Part shown: positions 1 to 12,154 of the stretch, in pieces
Position numbering within the stretch: position 1 is the first letter of the stretch
How the letters are laid out: the number at the start of each line of letters is the position of its first letter
Source: Ichthyophis bannanicus
Lineage: Eukaryota > Chordata > Amphibia > Gymnophiona > Ichthyophiidae
Assembly (NCBI GenBank): GCA_033557465.1
Contig: CM066031.1
Coordinates: forward strand, 1,069,232,444-1,069,296,443
Reading direction: 5' to 3'
Length of the DNA stretch: 64,000 bases
Position numbers and translations under genes: made by a program
The notes under the pieces: model-generated
Databases searched by the model: none
Told to the model about the DNA's origin: nothing
The model's input: only the letters and a program-made list of their open reading frames with translations

Positions 1-490
1 ATAGATATTGAAGGTTCTGATAAAGCTGATCCCTGAGATATTCTGTAATTTAATGTTTTCAACTGAGATTCCTCTGAGTGCCAAGTTACCTTAAACTGCC
101 GGTCATTTAAGAAGACTCAAACCAAGCATATACTGCTCCTGCGATATGTGACACCAACCCCTCTTAGTGTCCCTAAGACTATGGGATTCTCCACTGTTTA
201 AAAGGCAGCAGATACATCCGACATAATCATATAACTTGCACGCCTTTGTCCAGACACTGGCATGATGAATCTAATAAATCAATGAGGTCTCTTGATATGC
301 CCTTTCCAAAAACCACACTGGTAATTCTCCAGCACTTTACCCTTTCCATATAGTCCTCCAATTGTCCATATACACAATTTTCCTTAATTGTAGCTAATAG
401 TGGCAAATTTAAAATTGGATGATAGCTCTCAGTTGTACTGTGATATAGCTTTGGACCCTTAATCAATGGACATATTGTCATTGATTTCCT
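1..490 (-). mobile_element. LINE reverse-transcriptase fragment, degraded
   Basis: The minus strand of 227-481 translates to a stretch with the shape of the RT entry motif of non-LTR elements (a YHPILNLPLLATI block followed by QLEDYM, then a degraded FGKGISRDLIDLL that matches the usual FRKGRST..ALIDLL layout). It is cut off from the L2-type LINE that starts next to it at 499. No catalytic aspartates are visible. The clade is uncertain and the match is by eye only. Confidence 0.4.
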
Positions 491-498
491 TAATTTTG

Positions 499-2960
499 GT
501 ACTACTACTACTAATCATTTATATAGCGCTACACAAATACATAAAGAAGACGGTCTCTGCTCAAAGAACTCACAATCTAGTCAAGACTGACAGTGCAAGG
601 CAGAAGAAATAAGTGGTAAAAGGGAGGAGACAAGGAGAATAAGGGACTAGGAATCAAAAACGGATTTGAAGAGGTAAGCCTTTAGCATAGATTTGAAGAG
701 GGGGAGAGAAGAGACTTGATGTAAAGAAACAGAACGTTTTTCCAGGCATGAGGAGCAGCAAGACGACAAGACTGAAGCCTGGAGTTGGCATTAGAAGAAC
801 AGGGCATCAAGAGAAGAAAGTCAGCCGAGGCGCGGAGTTCACAAAGGGGGGAGCAGGGAGAAAGGAGAGAGGAAAGGTAATGAGGGGCAGTGGAATGAAT
901 ACATTTATGAGTTGGAAGAAGAAGTTTAAATTGGAAATGGAAGTGGAAGGGGAGCAAGTGAAGAGATTTTGGAAGAGAAGTAATATGAGTGCTTCGAGAC
1001 TAGCAGAAAATTAGCCATGTAGCAGAGAACTAAATGGATAGAAGAGGAGACAGATCACACTGGGGGAGAACAGCAAGGACAGATCACACCGAGGGAGACC
1101 CGCAAGGAGGAGGTTACAATAATCCAAATGGGAGGTGACTAAAGAATGGATAAGAGTTTTAGTAGTATGTACAGAGAGAAAGGAGCGGATTTTCGTAATG
1201 TTATAGAGGAAGAAGCGACAGGTTTTGGCTATCTGCTGTATATGAGTGGAGAAGGAAAGAGAGGAGTCGAAGATGACCCCGAGGTGACGAACTAAGGAAA
1301 CAGGGAGAAGATGAGTGTTGTCAACAGTGATAGCAAACGGAGGAAGGGGGGAGGAAAGTTTGGGGGAAACATAAGGAGTTCAGTTTTAGATATGTTTAGT
1401 TTTAGCTGGCGGTTAGACATCCAGGCAGTGATATCAGATAAGAAGGCAGAGATATGATCTTGGAGAGACGGACAGATGTCAGGAGTGGATAGATAGACTT
1501 GAGAGTCATCAGCATAAAAGTGATATTGAAACCCATGGGAAGAAATAAGAGCACCAAGGGGCTGGGTATAGAGAGAGAAAAGGAGAGGGCCCAGAACAGA
1601 CCCTTGGGGTACGCCAACTGAGGGAGGGATGGCAATAGAGGAGGAACTACCAGAATAGACACTGAAAGAGTGACTGGAGAGATATGAAGAGAACCAAGAT
1701 AGAACAGAGTCCCTAAAACCAACAGAGGAGAGGATGTTGAGGAGTAGGAGGGGGTCAACAGTATCAAAAGTAGCAGAAAGGTCCAGAAGAATGAGAACTG
1801 AGAAAGACCTTTGGACTTGGCGAGAAATAAGTCACTGGAGACTTTGGCAAGAGCTGTTTCAGTAGAATGAAAGGGATGAAAACCAGATTGAAGTGGATCT
1901 AGGAGAGCATGGGAGGAGAGAAATTTGTGAAAGTGGCAAAGAACCACATGTTCAAGAAGTCTGGAGATGAATGGAAGAAGGGAGATGGGACGATAATTAG
2001 AAGGGCAGGAAGGATCAAGTAAGGGTTTTTTTTAGGAGAGGAGTGAAGGCTGTGGGGAAGGTTGCAGTGGAGAGTGAAAGGTTAAAATTATCTGAGATGG
2101 AAGGGATGATGGAGGAGGAGATGAAGTGAGGAGGTGATAAACTTGCGTATCATAAAGAGAAGTACTGATCTCTGGCCTCCACCACCACAGAATAGGAACA
2201 AGGGTCCAAACAAGAACTTTTATTCCTCATGTTATTAATTGCATGAGAGATCTCCTCTAATAAATATGACTGAAAATCATTCCAAATCTCATCCACCTGC
2301 TATAAATCCTCTTAAGATCCCATATGCATCCATCTTTCTTCCTCTGGTGAGTCCCTTAATTTCATTATCTTATCTGTAAAATATTTTGCCATCACTTCTA
2401 TGCTGGGCAATATTGATCTGTATGGTCTCTTATTATCCTTCAGCATTGAATACACTAATGCATACAATCTCGGATGACTAACCTTCAATTTTGTGCTATA
2501 TAGGCCTTAACATTCTGCACTGCCAGTTCACACTGCCTTAATTGCTATCTATGCCTTTCATGAATACCCACAAGCTTATGGCATCGACACTGACGTTCAG
2601 AGCCTTAATTCTTTTTTCATGTCTTTTAATTCCCCAGTACCATCATGACACCAGTCTTTTATGCAATGTATTTTTTTATTATCTTAATTGGGAATAATTT
2701 CATCATGGCCCTCCTAAGAGAAGAGTACCATGTCATCACTTGAGAATTAATATCTTCCTCAGTCATTATATCCTCCATTTCTTTTCATTCCTTCTTTAAT
2801 ATCTAACTTTTTATGGATAACCCTTTCCACCAGGAGAACATTACATAGGTTTCCCATCATTGCCTGTATCCTAAAATATACTAAATTGTAACCAACTGTT
2901 TTTCCTATCTTAAAAAAGAGTTGATCTAATACACGCCACTCCTGCTAAGTTGAAGAAACA
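499..2960 (-). mobile_element. L2-clade LINE, 3' two thirds, frameshifted
   Basis: Read on the minus strand, the element runs from a linker (lysine/arginine-rich helix ending in YSTKLK at about 2490-2700) through an RT domain (about 2160-1400) to a C-terminal region and a 3' end in a TAG-type microsatellite at 499-513. The RT keeps a recognisable YADD catalytic box at 1505-1516, a [10 protein letters not shown] box at about 1600-1615, and the fingers motif LDPLQSGFHPFHSTETAL. Further downstream are DYCNLLLAGLP (about 1110-1150) and a run matching the LHWLP..FKLLL block of L2 elements. These motifs lie in different frames, so several frameshifts have killed the ORF. No endonuclease domain could be found. 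The 3' tail has the form often seen in vertebrate L2 elements (a TATATAGCGCTACAC box before the microsatellite). Confidence 0.75.
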
Positions 2961-4490
2961 CATTTTAATCTTCATCTGACGGATGTATTGCAACCTCAAT
3001 TTGATATAAAATTCCACCGAACCAGCAACTGTTTGAGAATCAGTGTTGGTGTGAGCTCTCTCGTTTAAAAAATTCCCCCATGCTCAGTAAGTGCTGAATA
3101 ATTGTGGGTCTTGGCTGTGTTGCATGAGCAGAATGAGGCTATAAGGCTTTGATACTGACCAAGTTTTTTGAAGGATTTATTGATATCCTTCTCTTATGAT
3201 ACATGTATCTACATAGTAGTCATCCTATAAAGCGATACAAATTTGACCTGAATCAAGGTTGAGGACATAGCATCTATATGGACTCTTAGCTGATTTTGTT
3301 GTAAGTTTGTGTTTTTTTATCTGAGTGACTAAGGTGGTTGACAGGATAGAAAAAGGGTGGGAAGGATTGTTATTGCAATGGTCACAATTTTCAATTTTTC
3401 TTTTCTGCCATCTACCAGATAATATATTAGTTGATCTGATGCTTATTATCAAATATTTCTCCTCTTTAGAGATGGACACTGAATCATTAATTATCTTTGG
3501 GGATTTTTATCAATAATGGGTTTGCTTGGTTTTAGTGCAAGGTAATGCATGGCTGCCATGATCCAATGATGGAACCACAGCCCTTGATAACTGGTTAGGA
3601 AATAATTTTTGTCAAATAAAAATATAGACCTTACAACTTGTTGAACTTTATTCCAAGGTGGAGAATATGAGTTCAGCAGAGTATTTCTATTCTATTCCAG
3701 GTATGGTAGAAGGGAAGTTGAAGGGTGCTGGTGGGAGGGTTGATTGTTGAATAGTATATGTGAGAGAAAGAAGTATGGGCAGGGAGGCCCAGAGAGGAAA
3801 AAATGGAAGTCTTCAAGACATTGCCAGCAATAACTGTGAGACTTGTACATATTCCATGGCCTTTAAGGGAAGACAAACCTTTAAGGAAAGACTATTTAAT
3901 AAGACTGAAACTCTCTTGATCAGTGCCTATAACTTCATAATACAGTGCATCCAATCGCACAAGGACTGACTTGCACATAAGCAATCCCATGAATTTCAAT
4001 TAGTCATCGATACATGTCCTGCTTCTCACCACATATTTCACAGTGTGCCCCAACAATACTTCATATAGAAATGGACCCTGTTTTTATCATAAACCTTGGA
4101 GTCAGAAGCTGGCACAAATGTTTTCAGATGCATTCTACATTTGTTTTCAATTTAAAACTAACCTTGGTCTCTGGTTCTCCCTAGCACATTGGGGGCTTCG
4201 GAATTTTCAGGACAATTTTGACTAGCTTGTGTTATTTATATTGGAGAGAGTCTTTCATTGCTTGTGTATATTGTGGTCAGTTTGATAGGTTGTATTTATT
4301 ATATTGCTATTTATATTTTTACTATGTGGTCATTCTGCGCAGTGTTTAGTGGGGATGTATGTCTAGTTTGGACGTACATGCCCCGCTAAATGCTTGGGGC
4401 CAGTTCTATGCCCAAAGCTCCCCACATGAACAGAGGAGATGTGCGGGGAGCTCTGGATGAGGGCAGCAGGGGAGGGCCAGAGGAGGAGCA
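2961..4490. other. Unassigned AT-rich stretch
   Basis: No gene, splice-framed exon or recognisable transposon was seen on either strand. The short ORFs here have no domain signature. A GDF-type string at about 3498-3510 (+) looks like an endonuclease motif but nothing around it supports that. Confidence 0.4.
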
Positions 4491-4499
4491 TGGGTGGGG

Positions 4500-6906
4500 C
4501 AGAGATGGGCAGAGGAACTTAAAGATTCCAAATTAGTCCTGCTTACCGATAACCAGATTAATATGAATGATAACCAGATTAATATGAATAGAACACAGCC
4601 TTTAAAATGCTTGTATGCAAATGCTAGAACTCTAAAAAATAAGATGAGAGAGTTAGAATATATAGCCCTAAATGAGAGGTTAGATATGATTGGTATCTCT
4701 GAGAAATGGTGGAAGGAGGACAACCAGTGGGACACTGTGATACCTGGATACAAGCTATATCATAATGATAGAGCTGATCATATTGGTGGAAGGACTGCAA
4801 CCTCTGTTAGAGAGGGCATTGAGTTACAAAGGATTAAAGTTTTGCAGGAAAGAAAATACACTGTAGAATCTCTATGGATTGAAATCCCATGTAAAAAGGG
4901 GAAGGGGAAGGCGATGGCAGTGGGGGGTGTACTATTGACTGCCTGGCCAAAATGAACAAATGGATGATGAAATGCTCAAAGAAATCAGGGAAGCTAAGAA
5001 AAGTTACAGCACAGTAATAATAATGGGTGATTTCAATTACCCCCATATCGACTAGGTCAGTGTCATGGCAGGACTTGCTTCTAGATGAAATAAATGAGTG
5101 CTTCTTCGAGTTGCTGGTTCATGAACCAACTAGAGGAAAAGCCATTTTGGACCTAGTCCTTAGTGGAACACAAGATCTGGTACAAGAGATAAGGGTGTTG
5201 GGGCCACTTGGTAATAGTGATTATAGTACGATCACATTTAATTTAATAAATGGAGGGAGGACGGCATTTTAACTTTTAAAAGGGAGACTATTATAAAATG
5301 AGGAAAATAGTTAAGAAAAAACTAAAAGGAGCATTTGCAAAGGTTAAAGATTTACATCAAGCATGGGTGTTTTTAAAATTACTATCTTGGAAGCCCAGAC
5401 CAGCTGTATCCACATTTTAAGAAAAGTGGAAGGAAGTCCAAAAAACTGCCAGCATGGTTTAAAGGTAAAGTCAGAGAGGCTGTTGTTACCAAAAAAAGCA
5501 TCTTTCAGGAAATGGAAAAAGGAGCCATATGACAAAAACTGGAAACAATATAAGCAATGGCAAGTTTCATGCAAGGCATTGCTAAGAAGAATTGAAACAA
5601 ATATTGATATACTGAGAAGATGTATTACAACTATTTGATAAACTGAAGAGTAGCAAATCACCTGGACCAGATGGTATACATCCAAGGATGTTGAAAGAAC
5701 TGAAATATGAGATTGCAGACCTACTATTAGTAATCTGTGAACTATCATTAAAATCATCTGTAATACCTGAAGATTGGAGGATGGCCAATGTAACGCCAAT
5801 TTTTAAAAAAGGGTTCAAGGGATGATTTGGGAAACTACAGACCGGTGAGCCTGGTGTCAGTACCGGGAAAAATGGTAGAAACCATCATAAAGAACAAAAT
5901 TACTGAACATTTGAGATAGTCATGGCTTAATGGGAGACAGCCAACATGGCTTTAGCCAAGGAAGGTCTTCTTATTAATATGTTATGTTTTTTTGAAGGTG
6001 TGAATAAACAGGTAGACAAAGGTTTGTCAGTTGATATAGTGTATCTAGATTTTCAGAAAGCCTTTGACAAAGTCCCTCATGAGAGTCTTTTGATGAAATT
6101 AAAAAGTCATGGGATAGGAGGCAGTGTACTGTTGTGGATCAGGAATTGGTTAAAAGATAGAAAGCAGAGGGTAGGGCTAAATGGCCAATTTTCCCAATGG
6201 AAAAATGTGAATAGTGGAGTACCCCAGGGATCTGTGCTGGGTCCACTGCTTTTTAATATATTTATAAATGACCTGGAAATGGGAATAACGAGTGAAGTGA
6301 TCAAATTTGTAGATGACACAAAATTATTCAAAGTTGTTAAAATCCAAGAGGATTGTGAAAAATTGAAAGAGGACCTTGATAAATTGAACGACTGGTTCTT
6401 CAAATGGCAGATGAAATTTAATGTGGACAAGTGCAACCTTATGCACCTAGAAAAGAACAATCCAGACAGCTGAGGGGAGATATGATAGAGGTCTATAAAT
6501 TAATAAATAGAGTGGAATGGGTAAACGTAGATCAATAGTTTATACCATCAAAATATAAAAAGGCTAGGGGACATGCAATGAAGCTACAGTGTAACCTATT
6601 TAACACTAATAAGAGAAAATATTTTTTCACTCAACACATAATCAAACTCTGGAATTCGGTACTGAAGGATGTAGTAAAATCTGTTAATGTAGTTGGGTTT
6701 AAAAAAGGTTTGGACAAGTTCCTGGAGGAAAAGTCTATAAGCCATTATTAAAGGGGATCCGGGAAATCCACTGCTTGCCCCATTACAAGCACTGTGGAAC
6801 CTATGTCTTGTGGGGAAACTGCTTGGTACTTGTGACCTAGATTGGCCACTGTTGGAAACAGGATACTGTGCTTGATGGACCTTGGTCTGATCCAGTATGG
6901 CATATC
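4500..6906 (+). mobile_element. CR1-type LINE (family f1, copy 1), ORF2 relic with internal deletion
   Basis: This is ORF2 of a chicken-repeat-1 type retrotransposon: an apurinic-like endonuclease followed by a reverse transcriptase. The endonuclease starts at about 4594 (LKCLYANARTLKNKMRELE) and runs to a catalytic SDH-type box at 5216-5224, which reads SDY here. The RT covers about 5640-6470, with [27 protein letters not shown] and the catalytic box at 6306-6317, which reads FVDD instead of FADD. At 6470 the reading jumps from the LEKNNPDS segment straight to the 3' noncoding and C-terminal part. The missing piece is the one still present at 43354-43640 in copy 2. The 3' end at 6780-6906 (dead stop-rich, GGACCTTGGTCTGATCCAGT-type end) matches 42355-42440 inverted. 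Stops and frameshifts throughout. The 5' end is truncated in the ORF1-ORF2 linker at about 4500. Confidence 0.9.
4548..4589 (+). repeat. 21-bp perfect tandem duplication
   Basis: Positions 4548-4568 and 4569-4589 are identical. The unit is 21 bp, so the duplication keeps frame (DNQINMN twice). The equivalent linker of copy 2 near 46060-46090 has a single unit, so the duplication belongs to this copy or its subfamily. Confidence 0.9.
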
Positions 6907-6949
6907 TTATGTTTGTCTTGGCCGATTCAGATCATAGCCCTGTACGACC

Positions 6950-7340
6950 AGGGAGGGAAGGGTGCATTGGAAACCTATTCCATCCCAGAGGTGGAATAAG
7001 TTCCTCTGATGTTGGTAGCCAGTACAGGAGGAACCTGCCAAAGAGGTGCGCAGGAGTAGGGGGGGGGGTCCCTGCCACCCAATCCGGGCCTTGGCAGGCA
7101 CCTCCGGGGGTCAAGTGGTGAGGAAAAGCACAGACAGCAGGGCTCCATGCAGGAGCATAGGAAGGGCTGGACATGGTGATCGCAGCACATCCAGGCCTGC
7201 TGAATTGGGGCACATTTGGCCTGTGTAAGGCCCGATTCTGCTCTCATGGGAATGTCTAGCTCCTGCAGGTACAGTATCAGAGTCTGATCCGGCCCATCCA
7301 GATTTGGACATCTGGACATGCCCCGAGCAGAATTGGCCTC
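6950..7340. repeat. GC-rich dispersed repeat, related to 8790-9240
   Basis: Both stretches carry a short hairpin around a GTGGAATAAG motif (TATTCCA at 6976-6982 against TGGAATA at 6992-6998; CTTATTCC at 9129-9136 against GGAATAAG at 9148-9155). Both also share CACATCCAGGC and a CCCRATTCTG motif. They look like two diverged copies of one nonautonomous element; the ends were not resolved. Confidence 0.35.
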
Positions 7341-7479
7341 CACATGTTCTTTCTTGTTAGTTGTGGATATTTAGAATTAAATGTTGACATTTGTAATTAT
7401 ATTGCATGTCTGTCTTGGTCATTGTTTAATTAATGGCCTCTATACTGATGCTTTTTATATCTCAAACTTTTTTTGGTGA

Positions 7480-7602
7480 TTGTTTTATTGTTTTTTAATT
7501 TGTATTTGATTTATTTGTCTTGATTAGATGTTGTAGTCCTTGTCTGTAACCCACTTTTGGGCAATTTTACTGATAAAGTGGAATAGAAATTAAAATTTGC
7601 TA
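7480..7602 (+). mobile_element. 3' tail of an L2-like LINE or SINE
   Basis: The tail has a short hairpin (CCCACTT around 7550-7556, AAAGTGG around 7575-7581) just before an A-rich end. The same organisation appears at 48560-48612 and 60050-60118. In L2/CR1-type elements such 3' hairpins are recognised by the element's own reverse transcriptase. No coding part is left here. Confidence 0.45.
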
Positions 7603-8780
7603 ATTTATCTTTGAAGTTACCAGTGGTTCAATTTTAGGATGTCCCGGCATTTTGGTTGTTGCATACATGCCTGTACTGCCAAGTTTCCTCAAGATACGCT
7701 TTCTCTAGAAATCTTTGACTGTGCACGTGATGGTGAAGCCTTCCAGAGTAGTAGGCGTGCTACTGTAAAATGGGATGGGTTGACAACTGAAGTATGACTT
7801 TAATGGTGCTCACTCTGACGTGGCACAGCCAACCGGCAAAAGGGTCAGAGAAATTGATGCGCATATGTTTTGTTCAGACTCTGACTTTAGGACTATAAGG
7901 AGGGTTGCGTTCAGTGCTCTCATAGAATTGAAAGCTAGGGGCATATTTGCTAAGCTGGACGAATAGCATGTGCTGTTTGTTACTAGGTCCCATGTTATTC
8001 AGTGGTATCCAGTTACAAATAGCATATGCTAACCGTTAGCCCAGTGTATGGCACACATATGTTCTGTGCTGGGGCTCCACAGTGTTCCGAAATGTTCTTT
8101 TATTTTTGAAAAATTTGTGTTGGCCATAACTTTAAACATGTTGTTGACAATGCAGAGAACAAAGTTATTGTGAATGCTTTGCCATTTTGAACATAGGTAT
8201 GACCAAATAATCTTCTAATTGTTATTTATCTTTACGGTTATGAGGTACCACAGATAATACAAGTAGTACAATACAGAAATATATACCATGACATCAGACA
8301 AAGCTTATCTTGTCTGCTCACTTTCCTTCCTTTTCCAATGCCAGATATAATATCAGACACCACAAGGCAGATCAAAGTGACACCTCTGTGGGGGAGCCCT
8401 TTACAGGAACACAATACTGCATCGGTCAGTATCCTAAGAAGTTAAAATGATAAACTACTTTGGGGCTGATAAAAAAGGATTTAAAAAAGATCTGGGTTTC
8501 CTATCACATTATGAACTATACATTTTTACTGCTTTATCACTTTCCAATCACTCATCAATCTCTCTTACTGTCCCTCACCCCCCTCACCCTTATCCCCTTG
8601 AGATTGTCACTGGAATGCTTTTATGACTGACTTATATATTCTGATATTGTCAGTTTTTACTCATATTGTGTTGACATTGGGAAAAGGGTTTGAATTTTCA
8701 AAAACGAGTCAAAAAATGTATCGTTAGCCCAATAAAAAGTAATCACCTTATAATTCTTTTTTTGATGGTTTTATTTTTAT
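7603..8780. other. Unassigned stretch
   Basis: No gene seen. A possible short MITE-like segment lies around 7935-8045 (GGGCATATTTGCTAAG-type left end), too decayed to bound. Confidence 0.35.
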
Positions 8781-8789
8781 TTTCCAGTG

Positions 8790-9240
8790 CCAGGAAGCAT
8801 GCAGCTCGATTCAGAAAGGGGCACATCCAGGCAGTCCGGATGGCCCCGAGCAGGATGCGCCCATTAGGACCCAATTCTGTAACGCAGGAGCAAAACATTC
8901 TCGTGGCATACAAAATCAGGTTAGAGGACGGTCCGGCATGCCCCTGCATGCTTGTGGGGATATTTTTCCCATAGGCTTCTCTGTCACTCGCGGCGCCGAC
9001 CCTCTTCCTCCTCGTTGCCAGACCCATGGCTGGACAACCGGGGCCTGGATCGGGCGGCAGGGACCTACCTACCCCCGTCCCCGGCCTCTGGGGGGAGGAT
9101 TCTGGCCACGATCGCTAGGTTCATGCTGCTTATTCCTCCTTCAAGGTGGAATAAGTAGCACATTCCCCTGACCCACAGGATGTACAGGGCCGGAATCAGC
9201 CCTGTACATCCTGCTGCCTCGGCCCTCCCCCACTCCGCCC
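8790..9240. repeat. GC-rich dispersed repeat with terminal hairpin
   Basis: Partner of 6950-7340. It contains a perfect 15-bp inverted repeat (9176-9190 and 9199-9213) with an 8-nt loop. Confidence 0.4.
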
Positions 9241-9354
9241 AGACTTTGTCCCCTCTCGCTCCCGCCAGCTCTCCCCATACTGCTGTTCTAGCCGTACGAG
9301 GAGGGCCTGAGGGGGAATGGGAATAGGGGCATAGTTGTCCTCTGGTTTTCCCTT

Positions 9355-9440
9355 CACTTCTTTGCCACTAGAGATCATCTGTGTTTATCTCATGCCTTCC
9401 TGAACTCTGTTCATGTTTCTCCTTCCATTACTTCCACTGC
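9355..9440 (-). mobile_element. CR1 3' fragment
   Basis: The minus strand matches the EFKKAWDKHRG-like C-terminal coding end seen in the f2 CR1 copies at 23340-23385 and 57100-57160, followed by its short 3' region. It is a small 5'-truncated scrap. Confidence 0.45.
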
Positions 9441-9539
9441 TTTTGAGTCAGAGCTAATGCTGCAAGGATAGCATTACACCACTTGTACTAGGGAGGAAAG
9501 TGATGACAAATCCAAAAACACACCTAAAGGTCCTATTGT

Positions 9540-9780
9540 ATTTTAAGGGCCTGATATTCAAAAGGCATTTGCATGGTTTACCGCCCAGTAAATCGTGTAA
9601 ATGCCTTAGATGTCGATACCTTACACGGTTAGTGCCACTGAATATCCCCATCTACGTCCCCTACGCGCCCTGATGCTTTCTGGTTAGCATCGGGGCATGT
9701 TGGGGATATTCCAGAGTGGAGCGGAGGCAGGGAATGGCGCTAACCGGGCAGCAGCGATATTGAAAACCTTCGTCTTTCTT
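9540..9780. repeat. Dispersed GATATTCA-type repeat
   Basis: It opens with GGGCCTGATATTCAAAAGG and contains CTAACCGGGCAGCAG. Related wording occurs at 15541-15790, 15948-16030 and 57325-57600. It is probably a nonautonomous DNA transposon family; the superfamily is not recognisable by eye. Confidence 0.5.
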
Positions 9781-9784
9781 TAAG

Positions 9785-9945
9785 GCGCCGATCACTCAAC
9801 TATCTAAACTCACCCCTAAACAAAGACATGGGGAGGGATGACCTGCATGGAGCAGCAGGTGCACCTACTCTTGCCATCCTACTGGGCAGACTAGATGGAC
9901 CATGCTGGTCTTTATCTGTCGTCATTTACTAGGTTAGTATGTAAG
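9785..9945 (+). mobile_element. CR1-type LINE 3' end, 5'-truncated
   Basis: It contains the GGGCAGACTAGATGGACC and GGTCTTTATCTGTCGTCAT wording typical of CR1 3' ends. It is parallel to, but diverged from, the 3' ends at 23420-23484 and 57190-57246. No coding sequence is left. Confidence 0.6.
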
Positions 9946-10244
9946 AGAAGTGGCAGGCGGCTTGCAGATTCTGGAAAAGAGTTAAGGGAAGACAGGATGC
10001 AGAAACCAGATACCAGGATGAAAGCAATAAGAAAAATAAAATAGCTAGACAATAAAGATAAAGAATCTATGTTCAGTTTAATAACTGGACAGTCAGTTTA
10101 TGAATTTTATATATGCCATTTTTATATTTTGCATAGTACGGGGGGGATACATCACTGTTCATTGTGTTGTATGGTATACAGAGCCTAGCTTTTTGGTGTT
10201 TCATTATAATTTTGTCTACATATTTCTACTTTGAGTTTGTTGTA

Positions 10245-11827
10245 CAATTGTGGTCAGTATTATTGGCACCCTTGTACTTTAGGTATGTTATGTACAATAT
10301 CTTGAGAAATAATTAGAAATATTCCAACTGTAAGTCATCATAATATTTTAATAGTATGTTTAGAGGTATACAACAAAAACAAGATGTCTGTGCAACTTAG
10401 ACATTGTAATTTCTGAGAAAAAAAAACAAAATATGACTTGAACAGGACTAATGGCACCTTTCACTAGTATTTGGTTGCACAATTATTGCCAGTGATGGCA
10501 GCCTCAAAATGTTTCTTGCAGCCATCTATAAGTTTCTTACATACATCTGCTGGGAGTTTCTCCCAATGTTCAACTGCAATTTCTTCCAGCTCATGAATGT
10601 TTCCAGGATTCCTTCTTCCAATGGCAGATTTCAGCTCTTTCCAAAGGTTATTGATTGGATAGAGATCAGGACTCATTCCTGACCAATTTAAAACAGTCAA
10701 TTTGTGTCTTTTTGGTACTTCTGGGTGTATGTTTTGGGTCATTGTCCTGCTGAAAGACCCATGCCCTTTGACCTAGACCTAGCTTTCTGACACTAGTTAG
10801 CATATTTCACTCCAAAATACCTTGGTAGTCTCTGACTTCATGATTTCTTTAATATGTTCCGGGTCTCCAGTTCCTGAGGCATCAAAACAGCTCCACAATA
10901 TTATGGAACTTCCAACATATTTAAGTGTAGGAAGGGTATTGTTTTCCATATAAGCTTCATTTCTTCGCCTGTAAATGAATTGCTAGTCTGCATTGCTAAA
11001 GAGCTCAAGTTTGGTTACATCTGTCCACAAAACATTTTCTCAGAAGGATTGTAGTTTCTCAAGGTGGTTTTGGACAAAGATGAGGCGTGCCCTTTTTATG
11101 TCTGTCTTTGAGCAGTAGGGTCCTCCTTAGCCTTCGCCCATGAAGTCCTTCTTTGTTTAGTTCACAGCGTATGGTGTGGGTTGAAACCACCACTTCATAT
11201 TGCTCCAGATCAGTCTTAAGCTCTTTAGATATTGTACGTGGTGTTTTTCCAACAGTTTTGAAGACTTCTTGGATTAAGTTTCCTCTTCTCACCATGTCCT
11301 GGGAGGTTCTTGACAGTTCTATGAGCAGAAAACTTATTAATAATTGCAAACTGTAGACACAGGAATCCAAGTCTTTGGAGTTGGCCTTGTACCACTTTTA
11401 AGTTTGATGTTTGGTGATAATGGCTTTTCTAAAGGTTTTGGGCAGCTGTCTTGTTTTCACCATTGTGAAAATGGAACAGGGAGTGAATGTGGCTATTTTA
11501 AAAGAGCCATTGTTCATTAGTTGATTCAAGTCATCTGAGTACTGACAAATGATCACATGTGCATCTAATTTTATGCATTGCAAATGTGGTTCTTCTGTTC
11601 AAATTGATTTGAATTGTTTATAAGGGTGCCAATAACCATGTCCTGGCAATGTCCCAGTTTTTAGATTATTTCCTTTTTTAATTGGTCTTGTTTTATTTGA
11701 TTCATTTTTGTGTCAAATATGTGTGCATATATAGTCCAAAGCCATTTCACTGGCCACTTTATTTTTAGGAGATATTGGACATTAAGGAGTTGAACTCCAT
11801 GGATGCCAATAATGTTGACCACAACTG
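10245..11827 (-). mobile_element. Tc1/mariner-type DNA transposon, complete ends, dead transposase
   Basis: The element is bounded by inverted terminal repeats (CAATTGTGGTCAGTATTATTGG at the left end, its near-complement CCAATAATGTTGACCACAACTG at the right) and flanked by TA on both sides (10243-10244 and 11828-11829), the Tc1 target duplication. The transposase reads on the minus strand. The N-terminal DNA-binding half spans about 11460-11059 (start MVKTRQLPKTFR, then TISKELKTD and the GLHGRRLRR linker). The first catalytic Asp is in SDVTKLEL at about 11010. The second is in the FQQDND-type box at 10738-10755. The C-terminal box at about 10655-10690 reads [16 protein letters not shown] frameshift separates the last two. 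In the last box the usual PIENLW glutamate is Asn, so the DDE triad is broken. At 1583 bp the length is normal for a full Tc1 element. Confidence 0.95.
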
Positions 11828-11949
11828 TAATTTATTCTATACTTGGTGAGGGTAGAGAAATACTGTAGATTGAAGAGAGGATGAAAGGAGAATGCCGTGG
11901 GGTACCCCACGAGTGAGGGGGTAACTGGGAGATGGTATAGAATGGAAGA

Positions 11950-12154
11950 TTATCTGTATCTGTATATCTTGCTGTAAGTTATATCGGCAGTGGAGTTCAG
12001 CTGGGTGTTTATAGCGTTTTTTGCTGGCTGAAGGAAGATGGCACTTGAAACAGGGCAGTAGTCCCGAAATGTGCACGTCGTGTGTTTGCTTGACGATATT
12101 ACCGCGGAGGTTTTATGAAATACAACTAACAGCAAGATATACAGATACAGATAA
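11950..12154. repeat. 26-bp perfect inverted repeat with 153-bp spacer
   Basis: Arms 11950-11975 and 12129-12154 are exact reverse complements, and similarity continues inward for about 8 bp with mismatches. The spacer contains a GAAGGAAGATGG...CCCGAAATG motif that resembles the Penelope terminal-repeat wording at 25215-25240. Nothing in it looks coding. Confidence 0.85.

Noticed and set aside
3325..3516. LINE endonuclease on the + strand (GDF-like string)
   Set aside because: Only three residues match and no flanking endonuclease motif is present.
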